Position numbers and translations under genes: made by a program
The notes under the pieces: generated by a model
Told to the model about the DNA's origin: nothing
The model's database searches: none
What the model saw: the letters and a program-made list of their open reading frames with translations, nothing else
NCBI RefSeq assembly: GCF_000265245.1
Contig: NZ_AJKS02000002.1
Coordinates: 334,337 to 398,336 of the forward strand
Length of the DNA stretch: 64,000 nt
DNA from: Halomonas smyrnensis AAD6
Lineage (GTDB): Bacteria; Pseudomonadota; Gammaproteobacteria; Pseudomonadales; Halomonadaceae
Direction of reading: 5' to 3'
Shown: one piece after another, positions 17,953-27,407 of the stretch
Layout: each line of letters begins with the position of its first letter
Numbering within the stretch: the first letter of the stretch is position 1

Positions 17953-18927
17953 ATGACGCAGTTCGCCCATCGGGTACTGGTCACCGGCGGTGCCGGTTTC
18001 ATCGGCTCCCACAGCGTCGAGTTACTGCTGGCAAGGGGGTATCGAGTGCGCGTGCTGGACAACCTTTCCAGCGGCAATCTCTCCAACCTGCCTCTGCAGA
18101 ACAGGCGTCTGGAGTTCGTCAAAGGCGACATTCGCGATGCATCGAGCGTGGCACAGGCCATGCGTGACGTCAGCCTCTGCCTCCACCTGGCGGCTCAGGT
18201 GTCGGTCGTACGCTCCGTCGAGGACCCGGCCGCCTCGGCCAGCCACAATATCCTCGGTACGCTCAATGTGTTTCACGCCGCAGCGTCGGCTGGCGTCGAG
18301 CGCATCGTCTATGCCTCGTCTGCGGCCGTTTACGGCATCCCCCGATATTTGCCAATACGCGAGACACTCACTCCATCTCCGATCTCGCCCTACGGGCTGG
18401 AAAAGTGGGCGGATGAACGTTACGCAGAGTTGCTGCACACCTCTCAGGGTCTGTCGAGCCTGGGGCTGCGCTACTTCAATGTCTACGGCCCTCGTCAGGA
18501 CCCGCAATCGCCCTATGCGGGTGTCATTGCACGCTTCCTCGACACGCTCCTGCTCGGACAGTCCCCTCGGATCTTCGGCGATGGCCTCCAGACTCGCGAT
18601 TTCATCTACGTTCGAGATGTCGCGCGGGCCAACGTGTCGGCCCTGGAAACCGGATACCAGGGCGTCTGTAACGTGGCCACGGGGCAGCGCACCAACCTGT
18701 TGGGCTTGCTGGAGACTCTCGGCTCGCTGACCCATCACCCCCCCACCCTTCAGTTTTCGCCGGCCAGGCAAGACGACATTCGGGATTCGTGCGGGCATGC
18801 CCAGCGCCTCGAGCAGTGGCTCGGCATACAGGCGGAGTGGTCGCTGGAAGACGGGCTCCACGCCCTGGTGTCCAGCACGATTCAGCAGCAGCCGGCCGAT
18901 GCCATCACGACGACGTCTCATGGTTGA
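17953..18927 (+). CDS. pelX: UDP-sugar C4-epimerase, PelX-like
   Basis: Extended short-chain dehydrogenase (324 residues) beginning [23 protein letters not shown], the NAD-binding TGxxGxxG loop. The catalytic Ser lies in YASSAAVYG (about 122-123) and the Tyr-x-x-x-Lys pair in SPYGLEKW (Tyr147, Lys151). Location directly ahead of pelA matches PelX, a UDP-GlcNAc C4-epimerase described in Pseudomonas pel clusters that supplies UDP-GalNAc for Pel. By sequence alone it could be a UDP-glucose 4-epimerase; context favours PelX. The pelA start follows 33 bases later. Codon use seems less GC-biased than in neighbouring housekeeping genes, suggesting the locus may have been acquired. Confidence 0.85.
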   Translation: MTQFAHRVLVTGGAGFIGSHSVELLLARGYRVRVLDNLSSGNLSNLPLQNRRLEFVKGDIRDASSVAQAMRDVSLCLHLAAQVSVVRSVEDPAASASHNILGTLNVFHAAASAGVERIVYASSAAVYGIPRYLPIRETLTPSPISPYGLEKWADERYAELLHTSQGLSSLGLRYFNVYGPRQDPQSPYAGVIARFLDTLLLGQSPRIFGDGLQTRDFIYVRDVARANVSALETGYQGVCNVATGQRTNLLGLLETLGSLTHHPPTLQFSPARQDDIRDSCGHAQRLEQWLGIQAEWSLEDGLHALVSSTIQQQPADAITTTSHG

Positions 18928-18960
18928 GAGAAGCACGGCACCGCGTGCGAGGTAGAAAAG

Positions 18961-21768
18961 ATGCGCAACATCGTTGGGCTACTCTTCATCGCGATAGCGC
19001 TGGCAGCGCTTCCTGACACCGCGCGTGCGGTCATTCCGGACGGCGCCTCTTCGCCCAGCGTAGCCTTCTACTACGGGAATGACGCCCCACTGGAGTTACT
19101 GGATCAGTTCGACTGGGTGGCGATAGAAGCGGCCAATCTCGCGCCCAGGCAGCGGGAGCGGCTGGAGCGCCATGGTACGCAGGCCTTTGCTTACGTGAGT
19201 GTCGGCGAACTCGATGCCTGGCGTCCCCAGCCCTCGCATCTTCCGGACTCGGTCCTCCTCGAGGACAACCCTCACTGGAACAGCAGGGTGGCCGACCTCA
19301 CCAGCGAGGAGTGGCAACGCTACCTGCTCGAGGAACGCATCCAGCCACTGTGGAACGACGGCTACCGAGGACTCTTCCTCGACACCCTCGACAGCTATCG
19401 GCTGTTTGCCCCGGAGGGCAGGGCCGCTCGGCGTCAGCAGCAGGCGTTGGTCGAGCTGATCGGGGAGATACGACAACGCTTCCCCGACATGAAGCTGCTG
19501 GTCAATCGCGGCTTCGAGGTCCTCGATCGCATTCATGGCGATATCGTCGGTATCGCAGCCGAGTCCCTTTATCGTCGCTGGAACCCGGCGACCGGCATCT
19601 ACGGTTCGGTGCCAGACACGGACAGTCAGTGGCTGCATGATCAGCTGAGTCGGGCGAGGGACGAATACGGCCTGCCCACCATCGCCATCGATTACGTGCC
19701 GGCCGCCGATCGTGCGCTGGCGCGCCGGACCGCCGAGCGGATAGCGGCCGAGGGGTTCATCCCTTGGGTCAGCGTGGCGCAGCTTAATCAGGTGGGCGTT
19801 GGGCTTATCGAGCCGGTGCCTCGTCGCATATTGATGTTGTATGACAAGGCCTCTACCGAGGCGGGTGAGCTGGCCAACACCAATGCCCACCGTTACCTGG
19901 CCATGCCGCTGGAATATATGGGCTATGCGGCGGAGTATCATGACGTCAACGCCGCACTGCCCGACGACGTCCTGAATGGCCGCTACGCCGGCATTGTCAG
20001 CTGGTTCGATGGTCCGATCCCCGATGGACAACGCTACGCCGACTGGCTGCTCGAACAGATGCGCGATGGCCTTCGCGTCGTCATCCTGGGTGACCCCGGG
20101 ATTCCATTGAATGGCGCCTTGGGCAACCACATGGGACTCATCGAGGGCTCCGAGCAGCGCCAGCTGCGCATCGCGGACCACGACGACATGCTGGGATTCG
20201 AAGGCATGCCTTCACGCCCCGCGCCTTATCAGCACGGCTATCAGACAACACGTGCCGACATCATCCGCCACCTGACCCTGGAGGCCCCGGGGGGCCGTTC
20301 CCTGTCCCCGGTACTGAGCGGGCCCTGGGGCGGAATCGCCACCTGGCCCTGGATCCTTCAGCAGGCCGGTGAGGCGCAGCAGCGCTGGATTCTCGATCCC
20401 TTTGCGTTCCTCGAGACCGCACTGGCCCTCCCCGAGATCCCCGTACCGGACCCCACCACGGAGAATGGCGCCCGCTACTGGATGACACAGATCGACGGCG
20501 ACGCCTTTGTCAGTCGAGCCGATTTTCCCGGCTCGCATTTCACCGGCGAACTCATGTTGACGGAGGTCCTGCAACGCTACCGGGTACCGACCACCGTGTC
20601 GGTGATCGAGGGAGAGTTCGGACCGCACAGCATGCATCCACATCTCCGCTCACAGCTGGAACCACTCGCCCGACGCATCTTCGAGTTGCCCTGGGTCGAG
20701 ATGGCCAATCACACCTTCAGTCACCCCTTCCAGTGGGAAAAGCTCGACGAAGGCGATCTCGCCGGGCAGGGCGAGACCCAGGCCGGCTTCAACTACAACC
20801 TGCCGATACCAGGCTACGCGTTCTCTCTTGAGCGCGAGATCGCCGGCGCCACGGCATACATCAATGACCACCTGGCGCCGCCCGACAAGTCGGTGTCCGT
20901 GGTGCTGTGGAGCGGCAACACCTTGCCTCCGGAAGAGGCCCTTGCGCACGCCGAACGGATCGGCCTGCGAAACATGAACGGCGGCAACACCCACATCACC
21001 GACAGCTTCCCCACCTTGACCCGGGTGTCGCCCATGCTGCGTCCCCAGGGCGACTACCTGCAGGTATACGCCCCTCAGACCAACGAGAACATCTACACCA
21101 ACCACATGCGCGGACCCCTGTGGGGCTATCGTCGTGTCATCGAAACCTACCGGCTGACCGATCGTCCCCGCCGGCTCAAGCCGATCGACATCTACTACCA
21201 CTTCTACTCGGCGGCGAGCCCCGCCGCACTGAAGGCGCTGCAGCAAGTCTACGACTACGTCAGCACCCAGGAGACGCTCCCGGTCTATACCAGCACGTGG
21301 AGCGATGTTGCCAGCCAGTGGTACGACCTGGGTATCGCCCGCAGGCTCGACGGTGGTTGGCAGATCCGCGCCGCCACTCGGCTTCGCACCCTGCGCCTGC
21401 CCCCGGCCCTGGGCTGGCCGGATCTGGCAGCCTCCCGGGGCGTGGCCGGCGTCAGGGACACCGACACCGGGCGCTATGTCGCCTTGAGCGGCGCCGGTGA
21501 TTCCCTTCTTCAGCTGTCACCACGGCCTCCCGAGACCCCCCACCTGAGGCTGGCCAACGGCCGTATCTCCCGCTGGGAGCGACACGACGCCAAACGCCTC
21601 TCGCTGCGCCTTGCCGCCGAACAGGTCTCCTTGCGCATCGAGCTGGCCGGCATGAATGACTGCGATATCGACGCCCCCGGTGCCAGACAGCAGCAGCAAG
21701 GCGACCGGGTGATCCTGAGCTACGCTGGGAGCCACTCCGATCGCATCGAGGTGTCCTGTGACGACTGA
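18961..21768 (+). CDS. pelA: Pel polysaccharide hydrolase/deacetylase PelA
   Basis: Periplasmic bifunctional enzyme (935 residues; P. aeruginosa PelA is 948) that partly deacetylates Pel and can cleave it. A signal peptide ends near TARAV (about 23). The first domain is a GH166-type barrel: AYVSVGELDAW, LFLDTLDSY (Asp141, Asp144) and VGIAAESLY (Glu201). A central reductase/flavodoxin-like region follows (about 285-400). The deacetylase domain shows IDGDAF (Asp512) and NHTFSHPF (His584, His588), which keep the order and spacing of the metal ligands reported for P. aeruginosa. The C-terminus (about 800-935) is beta-rich. A GAGGT ribosome binding site lies eight bases upstream. Confidence 0.95.
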   Translation: MRNIVGLLFIAIALAALPDTARAVIPDGASSPSVAFYYGNDAPLELLDQFDWVAIEAANLAPRQRERLERHGTQAFAYVSVGELDAWRPQPSHLPDSVLLEDNPHWNSRVADLTSEEWQRYLLEERIQPLWNDGYRGLFLDTLDSYRLFAPEGRAARRQQQALVELIGEIRQRFPDMKLLVNRGFEVLDRIHGDIVGIAAESLYRRWNPATGIYGSVPDTDSQWLHDQLSRARDEYGLPTIAIDYVPAADRALARRTAERIAAEGFIPWVSVAQLNQVGVGLIEPVPRRILMLYDKASTEAGELANTNAHRYLAMPLEYMGYAAEYHDVNAALPDDVLNGRYAGIVSWFDGPIPDGQRYADWLLEQMRDGLRVVILGDPGIPLNGALGNHMGLIEGSEQRQLRIADHDDMLGFEGMPSRPAPYQHGYQTTRADIIRHLTLEAPGGRSLSPVLSGPWGGIATWPWILQQAGEAQQRWILDPFAFLETALALPEIPVPDPTTENGARYWMTQIDGDAFVSRADFPGSHFTGELMLTEVLQRYRVPTTVSVIEGEFGPHSMHPHLRSQLEPLARRIFELPWVEMANHTFSHPFQWEKLDEGDLAGQGETQAGFNYNLPIPGYAFSLEREIAGATAYINDHLAPPDKSVSVVLWSGNTLPPEEALAHAERIGLRNMNGGNTHITDSFPTLTRVSPMLRPQGDYLQVYAPQTNENIYTNHMRGPLWGYRRVIETYRLTDRPRRLKPIDIYYHFYSAASPAALKALQQVYDYVSTQETLPVYTSTWSDVASQWYDLGIARRLDGGWQIRAATRLRTLRLPPALGWPDLAASRGVAGVRDTDTGRYVALSGAGDSLLQLSPRPPETPHLRLANGRISRWERHDAKRLSLRLAAEQVSLRIELAGMNDCDIDAPGARQQQQGDRVILSYAGSHSDRIEVSCDD

Positions 21769-24700
21769 TCCCCTTCGTTCCCGACACCGGCATCCCATGC
21801 GCGCCGGTCACCTGCTCCGCCCCTTGACCCTGCGGGGGCTGGGTATCCTGCTGGCGCTCATCCTGATCGGCCTCTTCCCGGCTCGCCACTTCCTGCAGCT
21901 CGGCGCCTCACCGGAGACCGCCTACGAACGCATGGCGATCCTCTACCATCAGGCCCTGCTCAGGGTCAGCCCCGACAACGTCGGACTGCGCCTTGCCCTG
22001 GCCCGCCAGCTCATGGAGATCGGCGAGCTCGCCGCCGCACGCGAGGCCTTGGCGCCACCGGGCGGCGACCACGACATCGACATCCAGTGGCTGCTGCTGG
22101 AGCTGAACTGGCAGGCCTACGCGGCCCTACCCGCAGAGGCTCCCGAGCGGGCTCGCCACCTCGAGCGGCTGACCCGGCAACTCGCTGCGCTCGAGTCGCG
22201 CGATGATCTTCCACCACCGCACCTGGCCACGATCGCCGATCACTGGCTGGCAATCGGCCATCCCGCCCGCGCGGCCCAATGCTACGAGCAGCTGGCCGAG
22301 CGTGACTCACCGAAGGGCTACCACTGGTTGACCCAGGCCGGCTACTGGTGGCTCAAGGCCGGCGCACCGGAGCGCTCGGCCAGGGCCTGGCACCGGGCCT
22401 GGCAGATCGCCGGGAATGCCCCTCACGATCTCGGCTGGCTGGGGTGGGTGATCCCCGCGGCCCATGCCCAGCAGGATTCCCTCGGCTCCGAGGACCCGCC
22501 ACGCCGGGAAGCCGCCCTGGCCGCCTTGACCGCCGCCGAACAGAGCGAGAGCGACATCGGCGTGGCGTATGCACGGGAATATCTGAGCCACTATCCCGAT
22601 GATGAAACGTTGCTGACGCTCGGGATTCGCCTGGCACTGGCTCATGACGAACCGGAACAGGCATTCGAATGGTCACAGCACTATCTCGATCTGCATCCCG
22701 ATGACGTGGAAGCCCTCGAGCGCCACGTCTCGATCGCCCTGGGCCTCGACCGTCTGGGGTCGGCCATCCAGGGCCTGGAGCGGCTGCAGCGCCTGGAACC
22801 GAATCAGCTCGACCACCTCGAGCGCCTCGCCCATACCCAGCAGTGGGCCGACCAACACCGGCAGGCGCTGGACACTCTGGAGCGACTGGCCCGGGCCAGC
22901 GAACGGGCCGAGCATGATCGCGAGGTCGTGACCCTCGCGCTGAGTCTGCGCTATCGCACCACCGCCCTGGCCGCCCTGCGGCGCCTCAACGAGCGCGGCG
23001 AACTGACGCCTGATGAGCGCCATCTGCTGGTCGACCTACTCGATGCCTTGGGCGAGCCGGACGCCGCCATCGCCCAGATTCGCCGCTGGGAAGCCGCCGG
23101 CGACGGCGATCGGGAACTGCGCATTCGCCTGGCCACCTGGCTGGAACAGGTCGGCCGTCTCGATGACGCACAAGATGCCTGGGCCAGGCTAGCGGGGCAT
23201 TCCGGGCTGGAAGTCGAGGCGACCCGCGAGCGGAGTCGCCTTCTGACCCAGCAGTGGCGACTCGACGAGGCCCTGACCGTCCTCGGCCGCATCGACCCCG
23301 ACAGCACCTCGGCCATGGCCGACGAATACTGGCGCCAGCGCGCCGAGCTGGCCTGGCAGGTCGGCGATGCGAGGAGCAGCCGGCAGGCCTATCGGGCCCT
23401 GTTCGCCCGCCATAGCCTGGAGAACGATGAGGCGACGCGCCTCATCCGCACCGCGGGAGACAGCGGCGACCTGTCGCTGGCCATGCGGGTGACTCGCGAG
23501 CGCTGGGAAGCCGAGCGCGACACCGACGCGATCATGGAGATGCTTGACCTTGCCCAGCGTGAGTCTCGCCCCGACCTCACGCGAGCGCTCTTAGCGATGG
23601 TCGAGCAGGATCCCGCCCCCCTGGCCGACTCGCCCCACTACTGGGGGGCCCTGGGCGCCCAACGGCTGCGGGAACGGGATGCTCCCGGTGCCGTCTCGGC
23701 GTACCGGGAAGCCCTCGCCCTGGCCCCCGGCGAGCCCTACCTCCGCGCCGGGATGCTCTATGCACTGGCCGCCGACGGGGAGCACGAGAGGCTTCGCCAA
23801 CGCCTCGGCGAATGGGCCGCCGCCGCCCGCGGTCATACCGACCTGATGGCCGCCATGGCCAATGGCCATCGCCAGCTGGGGGAGCTCGACCGGGCTTTGA
23901 GATGGTATCGCTCGGCAGCCCGGGCTGCGCCTCGGGATACCTGGCTCCGGCTCGATCATGCCGACACCCTGGCATTGACCGGTCACGCGGCAGCCGCCTT
24001 CCGGCTGCGTCATCAGGCGCTGGCCGACCTGCTGCCCCAACTCGCGGCCAACCCGAACGCCTCGACGCAGCCGGGCCGTGACGGCCGGGAAGATCGGGTC
24101 CGGGCACTGGGCACGCTGACGACGCTGGCCGGCCCCGACAGCGGCCGGGGCTGGTACCACACCCTGCTGCTGAAGGCGTTCGACGACACGCCACCGACGG
24201 TGGAAGACAGCGATTGGCTGTTCGACGCCAACCTGGCCCTGAACCGGCCGCTGCACGCCCGCTACCTGCTGCTGCGGGCCCGCGACCTGGGGCATCGCAG
24301 CCCCGACTGGCAGCGCCTGTCGGTCGCGCTGGAGAAGAATGATCGCGCCACCCTGAAGCGATTGCTCGACGATGACACGGCCGCCCTGTCCGCGGCCGAC
24401 CGGCTCGCGGCCCTCCAGCGGCTCGACCGCCGCCAGGAAGCACTGGCGCTGGCCACCGACCTGACCGCCGCCGGCCATGACCAGCGAGCCGACGCCGTGG
24501 CGCTGGCCAACGAGCTGCCCCACCGCCTCGTCACTCGTGCCTCCCACGAGGAACTCGGCGACCTGAGCATCGACGGCGGCCAGCTGAGCTACGAGCGAGC
24601 CGGCGAACGCTGGTGGGGCAGGCTCGATCTGGCGAAGCGACGGCTGGATACCGGGCATCTCGATCTCGATGCGGACGGCCTGGAAGAAGAGAGCGTCGCA

Positions 24701-25486
24701 GGGCTGACCCTCGGCTGGAACGGCGCACGCAGCGATACCCGGCTGCAGCTGGGCGGCGTCGAGACCGACGACGACACTCGGGTCCAGCTCCGGCTCGACC
24801 AGCGCTGGCAGGCGACGTCGCGCCTGGCGGGCGGCGTCTACGGTGCGCTGGGCCAGACCTCCGAGATCGGCGACCTGATGCGAGTACTGGGGGTCGAAGA
24901 CCGAGTCGGCGCCAATCTCGAATGGCAGCCCACGGCCCGTGACGTCCTGTCGTTCGATGCCAGTCATCTGATCTTCCGCAGCCGCGAGGAGCATGAACGA
25001 CTGGGCGACGGCATGCGCCTGGAGGCGGATTGGAGCCACGCCCTGGTGGCGGGCGCCAGCCGGCGGCTGGAGCTGCGCCTGATGGCCAGTCACGAGCAAC
25101 ACGATCCGGTGGACCAATTGCCCGAGGACACCGCCGCCCGCCTACCCGCCGGCAGCACACCGGACCGGCTGCTCGACGACAGCAACACCTTCGTGGGCGT
25201 CGGGATAGGCATTGCGCGAGGCGAGCCGGGCCACGCCTACCCCCGGGTGGCCTCTCCCAGGCTGCGTTTCGACCTGGATGCCGGCTACCACATGCCGAAC
25301 GACGAGTTCGCCATCAATACCACCTTCGCTGTCGGCTCCCGGCTGCTGGGCAATGACGAGCTGGGGCTGCGGCTCACCCTCGATCAGGGCACCGAACAGG
25401 GGGCAAGCAACAGCGACGACACGCGCTTCGCCATTGCCCTGACCTATCAGTACTTCCTGGGCCGCCAAAAGGCCGCCCGCCACTAG
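21758..25486 (+). CDS. pelB: Pel outer-membrane export protein PelB (TPR plus beta-barrel)
   Basis: A 1242-residue protein with an N-terminal membrane segment (about 26-42, LRGLGILLALILIGLF), a very long TPR superhelix (about 60-870) and a C-terminal region with alternating polar/hydrophobic strands (about 920-1242, ending ALTYQYFLGRQ) that should form the outer-membrane barrel. This is the layout of PelB (1193 residues in P. aeruginosa), where TPRs bind PelA and the porin exports the polymer. The GTG at 21758 overlaps the pelA stop by 11 bases; an ATG at 21797 is an alternative that keeps the membrane segment. The next gene, pelC, starts 16 bases after the stop. Confidence 0.94.
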   Translation: MTTDPLRSRHRHPMRAGHLLRPLTLRGLGILLALILIGLFPARHFLQLGASPETAYERMAILYHQALLRVSPDNVGLRLALARQLMEIGELAAAREALAPPGGDHDIDIQWLLLELNWQAYAALPAEAPERARHLERLTRQLAALESRDDLPPPHLATIADHWLAIGHPARAAQCYEQLAERDSPKGYHWLTQAGYWWLKAGAPERSARAWHRAWQIAGNAPHDLGWLGWVIPAAHAQQDSLGSEDPPRREAALAALTAAEQSESDIGVAYAREYLSHYPDDETLLTLGIRLALAHDEPEQAFEWSQHYLDLHPDDVEALERHVSIALGLDRLGSAIQGLERLQRLEPNQLDHLERLAHTQQWADQHRQALDTLERLARASERAEHDREVVTLALSLRYRTTALAALRRLNERGELTPDERHLLVDLLDALGEPDAAIAQIRRWEAAGDGDRELRIRLATWLEQVGRLDDAQDAWARLAGHSGLEVEATRERSRLLTQQWRLDEALTVLGRIDPDSTSAMADEYWRQRAELAWQVGDARSSRQAYRALFARHSLENDEATRLIRTAGDSGDLSLAMRVTRERWEAERDTDAIMEMLDLAQRESRPDLTRALLAMVEQDPAPLADSPHYWGALGAQRLRERDAPGAVSAYREALALAPGEPYLRAGMLYALAADGEHERLRQRLGEWAAAARGHTDLMAAMANGHRQLGELDRALRWYRSAARAAPRDTWLRLDHADTLALTGHAAAAFRLRHQALADLLPQLAANPNASTQPGRDGREDRVRALGTLTTLAGPDSGRGWYHTLLLKAFDDTPPTVEDSDWLFDANLALNRPLHARYLLLRARDLGHRSPDWQRLSVALEKNDRATLKRLLDDDTAALSAADRLAALQRLDRRQEALALATDLTAAGHDQRADAVALANELPHRLVTRASHEELGDLSIDGGQLSYERAGERWWGRLDLAKRRLDTGHLDLDADGLEEESVAGLTLGWNGARSDTRLQLGGVETDDDTRVQLRLDQRWQATSRLAGGVYGALGQTSEIGDLMRVLGVEDRVGANLEWQPTARDVLSFDASHLIFRSREEHERLGDGMRLEADWSHALVAGASRRLELRLMASHEQHDPVDQLPEDTAARLPAGSTPDRLLDDSNTFVGVGIGIARGEPGHAYPRVASPRLRFDLDAGYHMPNDEFAINTTFAVGSRLLGNDELGLRLTLDQGTEQGASNSDDTRFAIALTYQYFLGRQKAARH

Positions 25487-25501
25487 CAAGGAGTGATGCC
25501 C

Positions 25502-26038
25502 ATGTCCCGCTCATTCGCTTCCTCACTGGCCATGGCGACGCTCATCGGTCTCTTCGCGCTCGGCGGCTGCGCCGTGACCGACGTGCACCGCTCGGCCCCC
25601 CTGGACCCCGATGCACGCTGGGCGCTGCTGCCGATCGCCAACCACTCCGAAACGCCGTTGGCCGGACGACGCGCCGAATCCGGCCTGACCACCCTGCTGC
25701 ACCAGCATGGCGTCGCGTCGCTGACCCAGGCCCCCCACCCGCCTCCCTCCGGGCTGCTCGACCTCACCGGCGGCCATGACCTGCAGGAGGCCCTGAACTG
25801 GGCCCAGCAGCAGGGTATCCGCTATGGCGTCACGGGCTCCGTGGACGAATGGCAGTACAAGACCGGCCTGGATGGCGAGCCCGCCGTGGGCCTGAGCCTG
25901 CGGGTGGTCGACGTCAACAGCGGCGAAACGCTGTGGAGCGCCAGTGGCGCACGCAGCGGCTGGGGCTTCAGCACCACCAGCGGCGTCGGCCAGGAACTGA
26001 TGGCCGATCTGGTCGACGAACTGCCCCTGGAGCGCTGA
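25502..26038 (+). CDS. pelC: Pel outer-membrane lipoprotein PelC
   Basis: A 178-residue lipoprotein: signal peptide with lipobox ALGGC (Cys23), then a soluble alpha/beta domain. In P. aeruginosa PelC (172 residues) forms a twelve-subunit ring on the inner face of the outer membrane that funnels Pel into PelB. The ATG at 25502 is chosen because AAGGAG (25488-25493) lies eight bases before it; GTG 25493 and ATG 25496 are too close to that site. The segment GIRYGVTGSVDEWQYKTGLDG is characteristic. Confidence 0.93.
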   Translation: MSRSFASSLAMATLIGLFALGGCAVTDVHRSAPLDPDARWALLPIANHSETPLAGRRAESGLTTLLHQHGVASLTQAPHPPPSGLLDLTGGHDLQEALNWAQQQGIRYGVTGSVDEWQYKTGLDGEPAVGLSLRVVDVNSGETLWSASGARSGWGFSTTSGVGQELMADLVDELPLER

Positions 26039-26045
26039 GGTGAAT

Positions 26046-27407
26046 ATGGCGACGCGTTTCGAGCACATCCCGGTCGAGCCGCCACCGCGCTGGCTACGGA
26101 TGCTGGAGACCCTGGTCATCAGCCTGGCGATACCCGCGCTCGGCTTCATCCTGCATCCCGAGGATCCACTGCTGCTGGAGAGCGGAACGGCCTGGCTGCT
26201 GGTGGCGGGACCGCTGTTGATCGGCATTCGTTACGGGTTTGCCTTCGGCTTCGGCAGCGCCCTGATCAGCGTCGCCCTGATCGGCGCCGAGACCTGGTGG
26301 CGAACCGGGGCGCTGGTGCCGGACCAGGCGCAGGCACTGCCCAATGCCGTGGCGGTGGTGCTGGTGGGAATGCTGTCGGGCGAGATGGCCGACACCTGGC
26401 AACGTCGGCTGCGCCAGTTGGCCACCATCAACCACGATCAGGCCACTCGGCTCGACGAGTTCGTCCGACACTATCATCTGCTACGCGTCTCGCATGATCA
26501 GCTGGCCGAGCGCCTGGCCGCCAATCCGTTCACGCTGCGCGATGCGCTGCATCGGCTCGCCCAGCGCTTTCAGCATCTGGCCGAGCACGGAGCACCGCTC
26601 CAGCACCACGGTAGCGAGATACTCAGCTTCCTGGCGCTCAACGGCCGTATCCAGCAGGCGGCGCTGATTCGCCTCGACGAACATCATCGTCCCCTCAAGG
26701 AAGCACCGGTCTGCTACGGCGGCGGGGTCGGCATCGATCACCAGGACCCGATGATCCTCGCCTGCCTCGAGCAACGCGAGATGCTCTATGCCGGCAACGC
26801 CGTCGACCCCCAGCTACCCGAACAGGGCTCGCTGCTCGCGGTGGTGCCACTGATCGATGTGCATGAGCGCATCCATGCCCTTGTCGCGGTCACGCAAATG
26901 CCCTTTCTCGACTTCCATCGCGGACAACTGCATCTGCTGGCGGTGCTCGGCGCCCAGCTCGGCGACCTGCTTCACCGGGCCGAAGCGCGTCAGGGGCATG
27001 CCTCGCCCGCCGATCTATCCGCCAGCCTGGCGCGTTGGGTCGCCCAGGCCCGACGCAACCACCTGTCTTCACTCCTCGTCACCCTGGAACTCCCGGAGAC
27101 ACTGGACGAGACGCATGGCCGGACCATCATCGACGAAGCCTTTGCCCAGCTGCGCGCCCTGGATCAGGGATGGGTGTTCGGCACGAGGCTGCACACGACC
27201 TGCTTGCATATCCTGATGCCGCTGGCCGACGAGCGGGCCGCCACCGCCTTCGCCGAGCGTCTCTGGCAGCGCCTGGAGACCCAGCTGCCACAAGATCCTC
27301 GCCAGGAAGGCGTACGACTTAGCCATCGGCTCATCGACGGCCACCGCTCGGCCAGGGCACTTCTGGACGGCCTCGACCTTCAGGAGCGCCACCATGCGGC
27401 GGCCTGA
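26046..27407 (+). CDS. pelD: c-di-GMP receptor of the Pel synthase, PelD
   Basis: Inner-membrane protein with about four N-terminal membrane spans (about 20-110), a short helix, a GAF domain (about 165-320) and a degenerate GGDEF domain (about 325-455). In P. aeruginosa PelD (455 residues), c-di-GMP binds Arg367, Asp370 and Arg402. Counting from the GTG at 26040, this protein has RALD with Arg372 and Asp375, and Arg407 in ERLWQRL, the same spacing shifted by five, so c-di-GMP control of Pel synthesis is probably kept. There is no GGDEF signature, so it should not make c-di-GMP. Start may be GTG 26040 or ATG 26046. Its end overlaps pelE by 14 bases. Confidence 0.94.
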   Translation: MATRFEHIPVEPPPRWLRMLETLVISLAIPALGFILHPEDPLLLESGTAWLLVAGPLLIGIRYGFAFGFGSALISVALIGAETWWRTGALVPDQAQALPNAVAVVLVGMLSGEMADTWQRRLRQLATINHDQATRLDEFVRHYHLLRVSHDQLAERLAANPFTLRDALHRLAQRFQHLAEHGAPLQHHGSEILSFLALNGRIQQAALIRLDEHHRPLKEAPVCYGGGVGIDHQDPMILACLEQREMLYAGNAVDPQLPEQGSLLAVVPLIDVHERIHALVAVTQMPFLDFHRGQLHLLAVLGAQLGDLLHRAEARQGHASPADLSASLARWVAQARRNHLSSLLVTLELPETLDETHGRTIIDEAFAQLRALDQGWVFGTRLHTTCLHILMPLADERAATAFAERLWQRLETQLPQDPRQEGVRLSHRLIDGHRSARALLDGLDLQERHHAAA

